Counted from the stretch's first letter, positions 22,491 to 35,500 are shown. The stretch: 64,000 bases of DNA from Lineus longissimus (GCF_910592395.1 NC_088319.1:14694001-14758000); one strand, 5' to 3'. Notes: generated by a model from the sequence alone, not told the origin. Translations and numbers: made by a program.

Positions 22491-25400
22491 CATTAGGCTT
22501 GGAACTTTGGCATGATTAGAGGATAGCAAAATGTAACGGGTTAGAGTGCAGGCTCAAGGGGTTTGATGCCCGCTAGGACAGATGTAGGAAAGTCGTTACT
22601 GTAAAAACAATGAATGAAAGTATTGTTGAATACTTAATTGCTTCAGAGATTTGTCTGTGGGCACGATAGTCCATTTCAGAGGAGTGCTTGGGACAAACAT
22701 TTTGACTTCGAACTATTTTGGGTTGACTTACCTGGAGGAGAGATTAGGCGAGAGAGATTTTAAAGTGATGCCCAAACCAGCCTATTGGACTATTCTCCTC
22801 CTCAGATATTTGAACTCTGGCACATTTGAACTTTCATGCATCCAATGATTGTGTTTTGATAGACATTATTCGACCTAATGAACATCAGCTCTCCATGTAA
22901 TGTCTGAACTCTTCTTCACTGACGGGCACAATCTGCTGAAGGAGGTGAGACAATGACTGGAACCTGCTCGGGAAGCAGTCATTTGCTGATGTCGCTGAAA
23001 TTCAGTTTCGCCTAATGCGTCTCAGATTTGAAGAGCGACACATGGTTCTCAGCATATTTTCTGGTGGGATATTTCAGTTTGAGTTGAATTCAGAACTTTC
23101 TTACTAAAGGTGTTTGGCCTTAATAACAAGTGTTGTACAATCATTTTCGGTTTAAATCGAACTCGAATTGAAATGTTTGAATTATCGTTATGAGATTCAG
23201 TTTCGACTTCATGTATCCAGTCATTGTTTTAGCAGTGTTGTGGGAACAAAAGCTTGTATCACAATATGCATATGATAAGGTTTATTTTGCTGTGCTAGCA
23301 CTCATGTACTGAAATAGGCTCTGTAAGGTTGTAGGTGTCTTCTTGTTTGGTTGGGGTCGCTTGTGACTTGTTGGGTTGGTGTAAGAAAGATGTGCTTGTC
23401 AGCCCTGCTACACTGGTTACTCATGTTTGATCTCTGAGAAGTTAAAAAGCTGTTTTCTGCAACTTCAAAGATCTCAAGACATAAACGTATTGGCGTGATG
23501 CCTAGGGTGTTCACTGTCCCTACAGGTTTGTCTGACAGTGTGGCAGTGCAGTCAAACTATGGGGACTTGACAAGCACATTTTAAGATCCAAGAGTCATAG
23601 AGTTTGTACTGTATCATTGGGGAGAGGGGAAATGTGAACTGTGATATAATGAAGAGATATGAAGGAAAGAAACCACAGAGGGGACACTAGATGCATGGCC
23701 TTGGACAGTCTGGCAAGGCACTATTGTGAGTTGTCTCGATCGTGTCTAGCTACCCGCGATCTCTCCATAGCAAAGTCGAATTGAGTTGAGATCGCGGGGT
23801 CGACGTCCCGAATTGGCGACATACAACTCTCTGGATTGGCGACAACTCGCAAAATGGGGATCCTGACCTGTCTTTTGAGGAAGTATAAGGTGTTCATGTG
23901 CGTGGATGGGTTCTATTGCCTCGCGTCATGTTTTAAACTCACGTTAGAATGCATTTATTCTTTATATTGTTTTAACTCAGTAGTTTTAATAGTCTACGTC
24001 TCAATCTATAGATGGTGCTGTAAACAGTTGTTATCTCTTGTTGTAGTCAGGTCTTTCGATGATGAAATGTTAAGTTAAAAGCTGGGTGTTATTAGGACAT
24101 TACTTTGCTCTATCAATGTTGGGTGAATTTGGAACAACGTAAAGGGAAATCAGAGACTGGTAGAACCCTATAAACTGTTGGAGAGAGACGCCCTCTCCAT
24201 CTCACAAAGATGCAGTTGGACAGATACTCGAAGCCCCAACCACGAGATTACAGGCACTGGGGTGGATCTGGAACATCGGTCTTATAAACAGCGGTAAAAG
24301 GAAATTTAGAAAACTGCTGGTTTTACCCAATTTGTTGTTGCTGATAAATAACTGAGGGTATGTTTCACTATTGACAGACTGAGATTTGACAGCATAATTT
24401 GGCAAAAAATATACCATGGTAGAAAGAGAACATTTGCAGCACCATCTATTGGTATCACATTAAGACTGTAGTTTAGAAACTTCAAATATCTCTATTTATA
24501 AAATTGACCTCTTGTCCACTGAAGGTTCATGGTTATGTGAATTGTTTTCTAGGGGGAGGGGTATAAACAATCGCATATACGATTTCCCAGTTTGTCTGTA
24601 GTTGTCTAAAGCTACGTTTCCACTGCAGTGGGAACCATCAGGAAATTATGGGAATCACATGGTTTTCACAGGCGTAGGATAAGTTTCAATGTAAGCGATT
24701 GGCTCAGCAATTGTGACTGACCTCAAAGCGTGTAAAGCCAGAAACTGTGACAGATTCCTACTGTAGTGCAGTATTTGGTTCGGCAGACATGTCTTCAGTG
24801 TGCAAGGGGTTAACATATCAACATGACTACTTGTAATAATTAGGACACTGTAATTACGCATAAATTATCTTAATTAATCAGTTAACATTGTCAACACTGT
24901 CTAACAAATCTTGAAGTGGTTGCAACTTTCAGCAATTTCATAGTTAATAGAGAAGTAACCTCACAAGTAGTAATAATATTGATAATGAACAGTATGCTGC
25001 AACTGGGGTAGTCAAGTGACATCCCGCTGCCACAATCAGTCCTTCGTGCAAGCACTCAGCCACCTCAGGCTTTCTCATGAGCATATTGCCCCAGGCAATG
25101 GAATTGTCTTGCACGTAGAATTGACTGACAGTTTTCCTGTAAACCTATGGGCTTTATACTTTTTCTCTAACTTGTGTCTAAAAGGTCAAAAAATCCTTTG
25201 TTGTACCTGACAAATTCCACAAACTTCCAATTCTATGCAAATTATGCAAATTTCTTGAGGTTTTATCGAATCCAAACTGCTGTTTTCAGAATTAAGCAAT
25301 AAATATTAATGTATAAGGGGTGCAAAGAAGCAATACTGTAGATAAATACATTGTGTGTTAGGAACTTTGTAAGGTAAAGTGGCACAAGTATAGTTACTCT

Positions 25401-26200
25401 ACAAGTATGTGCAGTAATGTGTACTGTCGGCTGTTTAATACACTATAATTGTACCACATTAACTTATGTTGCCATGGCAACGTTTCAAATCACTCTTGAA
25501 CTGTCTTCCAAATCTGTCAGCTCTGCCCTTTGTATTCATTGGTAAATATCATGAAACAATATAGATAGATCCAAATTCAGCTACATGTATGAAAATAATC
25601 TGTTCGATTGACCCTGTATGAAGGTCTGAGAGGATCATTTGGCACCAACAAGGGGTAGTACTTCCATAGCAACTCCGATGGTAAGGAGTACTACTTTGGG
25701 GCACTAATAGACCCTATAACAATACTGCTATGGGGTTCCTTTGGGCCCTGTAACCATATAGGCCTAGTACCACTGCTCTGGGGTTCCTTTTGACAACCTT
25801 CAGCTGGTGAAAGTTTGGTGTAGAAAGTCAATGGTCATAATATTCATGGTACAGATGTCAAGCATTGCTAAACATTCTCAAAGTCTTAGGTTTTTATCTA
25901 GGATGTGAATAGCCAACTTTAAACTGGGCCATTCATTTGGTCTGTAATAGGTTAATTAGCACAATAATCCACATAACTGAGTATAGTAACATAGTTAGTA
26001 GCATAGTATTTTGACCGCGCCACATAATTGGTGTGACATGTGATTGTCCATATATCATTATACATAAAATATATAAATATATATGAAGCAGTAACTTAAT
26101 AGGTTTAAGATTCATGGTCATTTAATGAATTCAGATGTAAATTAATTGTGATTCATAAAATGTGCATTTTGATGTTTTAAATAATCATGTGAAGAATCTC

Positions 26201-26290
26201 ATCTGCATATACATCTCATTTACATATAACTCATTTGCATACCAGTATTCAGTGTATCTCATTTGCATGCATGATGAGTTGGATGTAAAT
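26201..26290. promoter_or_regulatory. Cluster of octamer-like (POU) motifs
   Basis: ATTTGCAT occurs at 26233-26240 and 26261-26268. The one-base variant ATTTACAT is at 26218-26225 and, inverted, at 26283-26290; ATCTGCAT is at 26201-26208. ATTTGCAT is the consensus site of Oct/POU factors. Five sites in 90 bp could mark an enhancer, or could be a short degenerate repeat built on CTCATTTGCAT. Confidence 0.3.
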
Positions 26291-26313
26291 GAGTGTCTCA
26301 GTGATTGTCACTT

Positions 26314-26428
26314 AAGGAAAACACCATGACCTGGAAAAACTAAGTCTTGATAAAACATGTTCATAGAGTACAAGGATCAGTCTAGGCCTCCTACCTCACC
26401 CCTTAATGACTAGGGATGGTGTTTTCCT
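26314..26428. mobile_element. Small inverted-repeat element
   Basis: AGGAAAACACCAT at 26314-26326 has its exact reverse complement at 26416-26428. The 115-bp unit has no coding capacity and resembles a short MITE. Confidence 0.45.
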
Positions 26429-27120
26429 GATAGCAAGAATCTATGTACCTGCTTAGGATTGTAAATGCACTGTTTTGTTGATGTAGGCCTATTCAGTTGG
26501 GTCATTCACAACAAATTGAATTCATTACCCCAGGCTACATGTACCAGTATGCTCTAGAACAGTCACATTTGTGCTTCAGCTGTAACTATGTATCTCTTGG
26601 GTTAATACATATCGTAGCAAAAATGATTTGACTTAAGGTATTTGGGTATAAAGAGGGAATTCCACTTCCACACGATGAATACAACAGCTATATACTACAT
26701 TCTCCCCTTATTGGCAAATTGTTGTTTCAACCATAAACAGGGGTGTGGTATTATGAACACAAGGCCTACATTGGGAAGAATAAATGAATACTAACAAATA
26801 GGAACTTCAAAAAGATCAGAAGATTTCATTTCCTAAAGGGACAATTACTGAAGCTCACATATATTTGATGACCTACTCAGATTTCACAAAAGGCAGACCT
26901 GGGTGAAATGAACAGTCCGTCTCAACCTGCCAAGCTCAGAGTAGCATTAGCCAGGTTTTGTTTTCTTCAAGGGCTGGAATCTCTTCGGAGTGGAATTGTA
27001 TGACTCCATTATGTGGTTTGATACTACCCTCTAAAACCCCACCCACATCGGCATTCAAGATGTCCTCAGATACCATGTACTGGAACATCTATTGGGAGAT
27101 ATATATATAATGTGTTCTCA

Positions 27121-27240
27121 CGGTCAGCCATGTTTGAGGGCAGAACAATGATTTGTCATACCTGACTTAACTGAATCAAATGTTGTCATGGTCATTTGGG
27201 TTTGCTTTCTTTTGTCTTTCCCTCAAACATGGCCAGTGAT
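27121..27240. mobile_element. Small inverted-repeat element
   Basis: GCCATGTTTGAGGG (27127-27140) is perfectly inverted near 27220-27233. The flanks CGGTCA and CCAGTG extend the pairing imperfectly. The spacer is about 80 bp with no open frame. It is probably a MITE. Confidence 0.45.
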
Positions 27241-27620
27241 GACATCATATGAAACCACTCTATTGCAGCACAATTGCAGTCCCTCTCTTCCGATGTCAGC
27301 AGATGAAAAGTTCTACCATGACGCTAGCGTGTTAGCTTCATGGTTCCACGTGACGTACCAACGTGCCAGACAGTTCTGATATATTTGCACACAGTAAAGT
27401 TTTCCTCTAAAATGTTTGAGTATTGCTGCTTCAAGTCAAAAAGTGGCTCCAAATGGCTTTAACTGTAGCTTCCAGATGTTTCCATCATTGGAAGGTATAC
27501 TTTTGTTATGTGTCAGGCCAACCAGAGTTGTCCAGTCTTACTTCGCCAAATATGGGCATGATATTAATGTATTCAGTAAGATAGGTCTTATGTCTGTACA
27601 ATGAAAGTTTTCATCTTGGA

Positions 27621-27655
27621 AATAAAATAATTTCAAATTAATGATCTGTTGTGGC
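27621..27655 (+). terminator. Candidate polyadenylation site (plus strand)
   Basis: AATAAA at 27621-27626 is followed about 20 nt later by the GT-rich run TGTTGTGG, the usual arrangement of a cleavage/poly(A) site. It would fit the end of a plus-strand transcript. If it belongs to the MEGF6-like gene, the 3' UTR would be about 8 kb, so an unrelated non-coding transcript or chance are both possible. Confidence 0.35.
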
Positions 27656-27779
27656 CTTTTATTTGATGATTATGTACGTAACCGACCTATACTTGGATAT
27701 TAACGAAGCCTACTTGAAGTACACTCCAAATGCAGCGGACCGGCCTTGTCCCTCACCAGAGAGATAAAGACAATCATGA

Positions 27780-29330
27780 TGACGAAATTGATCAAGCTGA
27801 GTGGAAGACGAGGTCTCAGTGGTTAGGTTGTGCCTGTCTTTGTCTGTACAGTGAGATGGAGGCTCTTTTTTCTGTCTCCTCCCAGGCCAAGCACACAACA
27901 TGCATGATCTCAGTGGTCAGGCTGCACCTGTCTTCAGGTGTACAGTGAGGTAGAGGCTCTTTTTGTCCTGAGTCACTGCTGTGTCCCTCCTCTTCCTCAG
28001 CCAAGCAGAAGACGTGGTCTCCATGGTCAGGTTGGGCCTGTCTTCATGTGTACAGTGAGGTAGAGGCTATTTTTTGTCCTTACTGGTGGCTGTCTCCTCC
28101 TCCCAGCCAAAGTAGAAGACGTGATCTCAGTAGTAAGGTTGCTCCCGTTTTCAGGTGTACAGTTAGATAGAGGCTCTTTTTTATCCGAAGCTGTTGCTAT
28201 CTTCTCCTCCAAAACCAATGGGAGGACATGGTCTTAGTGGTCAGGTTGCATCTGTCTTAAGGTGTGCAGTCCAGGACTAGCAGAAGACGTGGTCTTAATC
28301 GTCAGGTTGTGCCTGTCTTTGGGTATACAATGAGGTTGAGGCCCCTTTTTGTCGTGACTTGTGGCTGTCTCATCCACCTCCCAGGCCGAGTGGAAGACTT
28401 GGTCTTAGCGGTCTGGTTGTACCTATCTTCATGTGTACAGTGAGGCAGAGTCCTCCTGTCTTGCAGCTGTCTTCTCCTCCCAGGCTGAGCAGAAGATGTG
28501 GTCACTGTGATCCGGATGCGCCTGTCTTCAGGTGTACAGTGAGATAGAGACTCTTTTGTGTCCTCATCCCAAGACAAGCGGAAGACGTGGTGTCTGTGGT
28601 CAGGTTGGGCCTGTCCTCAACTGTAGTGAGATAAGGACTCTTTTAGCTGTCTCTTCCTCAATCCTTCTTGGTGGTTGTCTTCTCCCAGGCCGAGTGGAAG
28701 GTTGAGCCTGTCCTCAGCTGCACAGTGAGATAGAGTGTCTTTTGGCCGTCTTTTCAATCCTTACTGGTGGTTGTCTCCTCCCAGGCCGAGTGGAAGGTTG
28801 AGCCTGTCCTCAGTTGTACAGTGAGATAGAGGCTCTTTTTTCCTGACTTGTGGCTGTCTCTTCCTCTTCCCAGGCCGAGCCGACGACTTCATCCCAGTAC
28901 AGTGAGGTAGAGGCTCTTTTCCCGTCGACTTTTGGCTGTCTCCCCATTCCAAGACAAGCGGAAGACGTGGTGTCAGAGGTCTGGTTGGGCCTGTCCTCAG
29001 GTTGATTGTGAGATAGATTGCTTTTTTGGTCCTGTCTTATGGTCGTCTCCTCCACCACTTCAGCCAAATGGAAGACATGGTCTCAGTGGCTAGGTTGTGC
29101 CTGTCTTCGGGTGTACAGTGTGGTTGAGGTTCTTTTTTGTCCCGATATGTGGCTGTCTCATCCTCCACCAGGCCGTGTGGAGGACTATGGTCTAAGCTGT
29201 CAGGTTGCGCCTGTCTTCAGTTGTACTGTGAGGTTCCTTGTTTGTCCTGACATGTGACTGACTCCCCCTTGTCCAAGACTTCACCTCTGCTATCAGGTTT
29301 GGTATTTCTTCAGGTGTACAGTGAGATGAG
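27780..29330. repeat. Diverged minisatellite, about 16 units of about 97 bp
   Basis: A recurring block, roughly GGTTG(T/G)GCCTGTCTTCAGG then TGTACAGTGAG(A/G)TAGAGGCTCTTTTT, returns about every 90-110 bp from 27.82 kb to 29.30 kb. It alternates with CTCCTCCCAGGCCGAGTGG and AAGACGTGGTCT. Units differ by substitutions and small gaps, so the array is old. Minus-strand frames give recurring peptides such as EPLSHCTPEDR, but in changing frames and broken by stops, so it is not a protein-coding array. It lies between two convergent genes. Confidence 0.85.
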
Positions 29331-30232
29331 GCTCCAAGTACTGAACTTGAGCATTAGATCAGCTAACCGAGGTACACTACTTCAAGGAGGCTACTCGAGT
29401 CAAGACAGACACTTGGGCCATGAGTAGGCTCCTTCAGTGAAATAGATGCTCTACTAGTGGCAGATGGGAATGATGTAAAGAGGGCCACAGGTCACTTGAC
29501 ATGTGTTTCCTACTTGGACTGAGGTGTTCTTAAGGTAGATTTGGGCAAAGGTACTTGGCTAATCTCTTGTCACTAAGAAGTACTAGTGTTGTCATAAATA
29601 GTAATGAAACACAGCCTTGGGCAGACGGCGTCACAGTTGAATAGTTTTTGAGGACACAGGGAAAGAACTGTACTCTGTTTGAAGTCAGGGGTAGAATATT
29701 GCCTAATAGTGGGAACTAGGGGGTTGGGAAAGGGCCATGCAGGACATTGAGGCCAAGCTAAGGCTAATAGCCTAGGAATTGGAATCACCATTGGCTAGGC
29801 CTACACCGAGGATAATCTAGTGTTGTACAAGACCATTGCCTTTTGGTAAATGTGATCTGGTCGCAAAGAACTTAAGTATGGGGTTTTGTTTCTTTGTCAT
29901 GGTATAGGTACCAGATTTTACATCTCTTTTGAAGGACCTGGCAATCTATATAAGTAAAGTTACATGGCCAAAGTCACAACTGATGTTTCCACTTTGGATA
30001 TCATTCCAAAGATGTTAAGAAAGACAAGCAAAGCACATTTTATATATTTTTAAATATATTTGTGCAAAGTGAAATAAAACACTTTGTAAGAATGAATACA
30101 ATACATTATCTACTAATAATAGTAATATCTGAACTAAAAATTTCAAATGAATCCTATTGGTACATGCAGTTATGAAAGTGCATACATGTACTTTATCAGA
30201 AGGCATCAGGCCACATAAGGCCTTTTGTAATA

Positions 30233-30410
30233 CAGTGGAACCTCGCTTAGCGGACACCTCTCTACCAAGGACAACCTCTCTATTACGGACACTAGTTTTG
30301 GTCCCAAATTCGTTGTTTCCATTCAATTTGACCTCTCTTATCAGGACACCTCTCTATTAAGGACAGCACTTGTCAGTCCCGAGGGTGTCCTTAATAGAGA
30401 GGTTCTACTG
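30233..30410. mobile_element. TA-flanked MITE, copy 1 (178 bp)
   Basis: The ends are CAGTGGAACCTCGC and, inverted, GAGAGGTTCTACTG, directly flanked by TA on both sides as for Tc1/mariner/pogo-type insertion. The interior carries repeated (G/A)GACACCTCTCTA and a second inverted pair around GGTGTCC. There is no coding capacity. The same element occurs at 31192, 57217 and, degraded, at about 61526. Confidence 0.8.
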
Positions 30411-31191
30411 TACATATTTTGAAATGGTATAAAATTTGTGATGCAATTTACATGAGACATACATGTACATTGTACGCTCAATTTCAACCGTTATCCTTTA
30501 ATTGTATCATTCATTCTAAGGGATACAAGAGGGTGTTAATCAAAACATGACACCTCCTTTTCATGTTCACTTGACCATAGAATACGTTTGCACGTTATTT
30601 GTTCAAATCTTCATGCTGATCATAAGATTTGTATACTGTGTTTGTGGCAGTCAATAGTCAACCCCTTTAGTGGTTTTCATGGGCTATACCCTTTAACTCA
30701 GAGGGTGTATGCTGATTGGCTGGGTGAACACTGGTATTCCATTGTGTATACATATATAGTCTGTATTAATCTGAAGGCACACCCAATACTTTGAGATGTT
30801 TTCACTATTCTGGGCAAGAAGGCACAATGCCTTAGGATTGCAAGCAGGAAATATCCAGCAGATTTCAGAATATTTTCTCTGGGACATCCTGTACAAGTAT
30901 ACAATGAGCACATTATGGAAACAAAAAGCACAACTGTGCCAGAGTTTGCAAGCAAAAACAACATATCGTACAATAGTGGCATCATGGCATCAAAGAAAGT
31001 TGCAACAATGTTTTGGATCACCCATCGAATTACTGTAAACTTGGCTCTGAGCAGTTCATTACACAAGGAAAACATAGAATCACGTCCTTTGCCTTGTCAA
31101 TACTTTAGCTTAATTAGGATTGGTTAGTGAATCTTCAATGATGAACAGGTCATCTTGGTTGATTTTAAGAGTTCCATTGCAAAACTAGATA

Positions 31192-31369
31192 CACTAGGAC
31201 CTTCCTTAGCGGACGCCTCTGTAAACAGGACTCCCTCTCTATCAGAGACAGTGATTCTCGTCCCAAATTGATTATGTCGGTATAATTTGATCTCTTTAAT
31301 CACAACACCTCTCTTTTGAGGACAGCATTTGTCATTCCCAATGGTGTCCTTCATAGAGAAGCTCTACTG
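31192..31369. mobile_element. TA-flanked MITE, copy 2 (178 bp, diverged)
   Basis: Same length and layout as copy 1 (GGACGCCTCTGTAAACAGGA, GTCCCAAATTGATTATGTC, ends ...TCTACTG then TA) with many substitutions, so it is an older insertion of the same family. It lies 780 bp from copy 1 in the same orientation. Confidence 0.7.
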
Positions 31370-32512
31370 TATTTTTTAGAAAATGGCATCAAATATTTTC
31401 AGTACACATTTGTGATGCAATGTTGTATTCAAAGAAAACAAATACCACAGATAATCTATTATAAACTAGCACTCACGAACTAAAACAGATATTTTTGAAG
31501 GGATCCAATACAGAATACCAGCAAACTAATAACATTTCTAAACTAAATGTTATAAAATGATCATGCATAAGTCAATTTATCTACATGTAAGCCTTACAGA
31601 ATACAAATCAATTTCTGGCAGTATTAACATCTTATTAATAATCATTTTTTCACTGTCACCAAGCAAATACAAAATTATATCTCAAACATATTCAGCCACA
31701 AAAGGAAATGAATCTGCATTTGCAAATGAAGTTTGGTTCCAAAACGAGTTGAGCACCTTATTTGGAATTTCATCATTGGTTTCGTTATTGTGTTGTACGA
31801 AGTAGGCAAGGATCCCCAACTGTCTGACTGCTTCATTCAAAACAGCCACATTTACAACTTGGGAGTCTTGGAACACAATTCTCTTCATCTTTCCAACTGC
31901 TCATACTCATTTTGAGCACAGACTTCAAAGTGCCCACAAATAAGAGATTTTTGTTCCAGCAACCTGTTATAAGTCATCGCTGCATGTTGCAATTTGTGTC
32001 GAACCCAGCAATTACCAGATTTTAGCACCGACAACAAATCTTTTAATTTCTTGTCACGGACATAATTATCACAGATCGCACAACAAAAATCTCTTGTTTG
32101 CTGGTCGAATAACCTTCATCAGAAAAATGCTAGAATTTCATAAAATACATGATAAATATAACTCGGTATCAATCAAATTTAGATAGAAATTACAATTATT
32201 AGACTATATAACCATGATAAAAGCATACAAACAGAAGAGTAATGAAAGTACAGCATGTCTTCGAGAACACCCAGTAGTACTGCTCACGTACATGTAACTA
32301 AATGTATAATAGACAAATGAACGTTCAAATTTACTTTCAAATCATATCCATGCAGTTACAATGTCATTGAATAGATCGAGAAATCGTTCAGTTGGGAAAA
32401 GGTCACAAAACCTTACCTCAAAAATTATAATGAGCTGCACCAAACTGCATTTTTTAAATGCCCGATGATCCTGAGAGCAATATTTTCAAGGGAACTCCAA
32501 CTCTTAAAATAA

Positions 32513-32518
32513 TTTATT
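32513..32518 (-). terminator. AATAAA just downstream of the PRDM2-like stop codon
   Basis: On the minus strand AATAAA lies about 26 nt after the TAG at 32544. If used, the 3' UTR would be under 60 nt, which is very short for such a gene; a more distal site may be preferred. Confidence 0.25.
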
Positions 32519-32543
32519 CAGAACGGGTAGCCCAAACGCAACT

Positions 32544-35500
32544 CTAACTCTGAGACTGAACCGGGGTTAAAGTAGGAGAATTTACATCCGCACCAGTTGT
32601 TTCAGTTGTTTCAAAGCTGTTGTCACTAGTCGCGCCACTAGATACCCCCGAGCTACTCGCACACTCTACCGACAGAGGACGTGACGTACATGTATTCAAC
32701 TCAACCATGTCAATAGAATCACAGGATTTGTTCTTCTGGACCAGACTTGTTTCCACTCCATCAATGTGATCCATGTCATTTAGCACCAGGCCACTAGGTG
32801 GCACAGTAAGAGTTTCATCAGTTTCCATACCCTCTCCATCCAACCCGTCAATTTTCCTCCGCTTCACTAAAGTTTTAGCCTTCGTGTCGCCATCTTTAAT
32901 AGCCCGCTTTCTACCTCGAGTAGGGGGTGCTAGAACTGCCTTTTTAATTTTCACAACTCTTTTCCCAGGACCCCTTTCTATGAGAACCCTTTTTTCAGGA
33001 CTATCTGGGGCATTAACAGCAGGTTTACGACCCCTTTTTACAGCCACTTTACCGTCTCGTTTCACCTTAGGTTCTCCACCAACTTTACCCTTTGCTGCAA
33101 CTTTCCCAGTTGGATTTGAAGATGCTTTAGGAGAGGGATCAGTGACTTCTTTTCGAGTAGGACCAGGCGACACTTTCCTATTTGGACTGCAGCTGTTCTT
33201 ACGAGTTGGTGAACTAGATGTAACATGAGATTTTCTACCCCGACCAGTCCCTGAACTTGTCAGAGTAACGGACTTCTCCTCTTTCTTCAGCAACTTCCAA
33301 CCCTTTTTAGGTCCTGGTTTACGCTTCGCAGGTTTTTCTGGATTTGTTTCCTCGACTGGAATTGACGCTGGTTCAGGAACTGATTCAGGCACCGTTTCCT
33401 GCAGGCTCTCCGCAAGCTCAGCAGCTTTTGCTCTTTCTAGTTTCCAACCTTTCTTAGGACCCCTGGGTTTCTTTGCCACAACCGGCACCACTTCCTTTGA
33501 ATCAGACTCCGAATTCATTGGCACATTTGTCGCTGCATCCAATGCAATTTCAGAAGTAGGTGCAGCAGGGATGGGCTCCCCTGGCGAATCTTTAACCCCC
33601 TTAGCAATCTTATCACCTTTTGGCAAAGGCCCTCTTTTCCCCAAAGACTTCTTCCGTACATATGCTGAAGGCACAGCCTCATCAAGTATCTCACCTACAA
33701 CCGAAGCTATATATTTCTTAGCCTGAAACCTTGGCTTCAACCCCTTAGGCTTCCGTCTTACAACTGGCTTACGGATAGTAGATGTATCAGTTTCACTGGC
33801 AGGGCCAGTTGTTACAGCGACCTCTGCATTTTGAGGAGGCAATCCTAACTTTGCCAACTTCCACCCCTTCTTTGGCCCAGGTTTTCCACGCACACGTTCA
33901 ACGTTTTCCATTATGACATCTTCTTCTTCTTGTGCCGACACAGACGCAGTCTTGCTAACATCTGTAGGTGGATTTTCAGCCGAAACATCAGGATTACTCG
34001 TCTGAGCTTTGGCCATCAGTTTCATTTTCAGCTTCCAACCTTTTTTCGGTCCAGGTCTTTTCTTCACCACAGCAGGAGCAGACGGGCTATTGTCATCTGC
34101 TACTTCTTTTCTCTTGATGTCTGCCTTCCCGAGATCCTGCATTTTAGGCTTGCTCTCCTCTTCAGTAACAGTGGGTACTATTTCCCCCCATTTCATCTTC
34201 TGAGCCTGCAACTTTGCTAGTTTCCAGCCCTTTTTGGGCCCAGGTCTCTGTCTTACTTTTTGCAGCACAGACACGGGCACCTGTGCCACTCTATCCAGGG
34301 GGACACTAACAGACACCGACCCCTCTAAACTGCTTGAAAATGACCCAGAATTGCTACCTTCCATGCCAGGCTTCAATTTGCGTCGCTTTTTCTTTTTTGG
34401 TGCTGCGCCATCTTCAATGTAACACTCCATGTCATCCAGAACCATCTCGATATTCGCCTGCTCCTGCGCTTTGAACGTTCGTTTTCTTCTCCTCTTCCCG
34501 TCGTCTGCCGCACCGTCCTCAACAGGAGTCGACGTCAACAACGCATCTGGAACGAGTTCAGTAATATATCTATATCCATGCCGTACCAGTGGTTGTCTCC
34601 GTTTGAATGTCCTCAGCCCTTTCAGAGCTTTTACTTCAGGTTTCAATTTTAAGAGCTCTAGAGACAATGTGCCTGCACTCTCTCCAAGCGCCATTGATTC
34701 TTCCACAGACGTTTTGGAGTCATCCTCGGCGCCCTCCTTGCTATCTGTAGATAAAGTCTTCTTTGGTATCTTACTTTTTGCCCAGCGATTGTTCTTCTTT
34801 CTGCCCTTCCGTTTTTTCCCACGCCAATACCCGATACGCCTTGGCAACATCAAATCCTCTTCAGGCTCATTGGTCATTTCTGAACCCACCTCAGAACTAT
34901 GGACGCTTTCTTGCCCATCGTATGTCTTCTCCGCCATATTGTCAATCATGATCTTCTCAGTCTCCAACTCTGTCGGAGATAATATATTTCTTGCGATCAA
35001 ATCTTTCTTAATGCGACAAATATCCATCAGATGCCTCCTCAAACTCGCTTTATACGTGAAAACTTTCGCGCAATATTTGCACTTTAGAGCGCCACTTATT
35101 TCACGCTTTGGAACAGCAATTGCTTCAGCTTTGTTCAGTTTCTCCTTCTCCGAACAAATCCTTCCATGGCGTTCCAACAAACCCAAAGTCTTGAACCGCT
35201 TCCGACACCCGCCACACATATGCATATCAACAACTTGTGTCATATCACGCCTCCTTTTATGCTTCTTCGGATTGTATGGCAATTGGAAAAAATTCCGTCG
35301 CTTTTGGGTACCGTCTTCGTTCAATTCTGCTTCCACATTGAATTCAAATCCACGATCATTGTACCCGATTCCCTGTTCCCGCTCATAGCGACTTTTCCGC
35401 TGTTTCTTAATCTTATTCTGCAGTTTCTCCTCCTTTGCTTTCTGTGCCGCCAGACTCTTCAACTGCGCCCGATGTTGCAGGCGATGCTTGACCTTGAAAC

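Larger units (their letters stand above)
19676..27640. other. 3' flank of the MEGF6-like gene, no coding exon recognised
   Basis: About 8 kb of AT-rich DNA holding either long 3' UTR or intergenic sequence. Open frames are short and look random. AATAAA occurs near 21026, 25295, 26783 and 27621; only the last has a good GT-rich element downstream. Other content: a potential 6-nt microexon (20506-20511), small direct repeats (21190-21290, 21865-21900, 22394-22490), a hairpin (23753-23798), an octamer cluster (26201-26290) and two inverted repeats (26314-26428 and 27121-27240). Confidence 0.6.
29331..32543. other. Intergenic stretch and probable 3' flank of the PRDM2-like gene
   Basis: No coding exon is recognised. 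It contains two copies of the TA-flanked inverted-repeat element (30233 and 31192) and a stretch near 30880-30895 with GGGACATCCTGTACA, resembling a DNA transposon end but unpaired. The AT-rich part next to 32543 may be 3' UTR of the minus-strand gene. Confidence 0.55.

Noticed and set aside
30698-31075. 125-codon minus-strand hydrophobic open frame
   Set aside because: It looks like random AT-rich DNA overlapping transposon-like sequence; no conserved motif, and no acceptor or donor in phase.
34429-35388. 319-codon plus-strand open frame
   Set aside because: Antisense to PRDM2-like exon 6; a shadow of Lys/Glu-rich coding sequence on the other strand.
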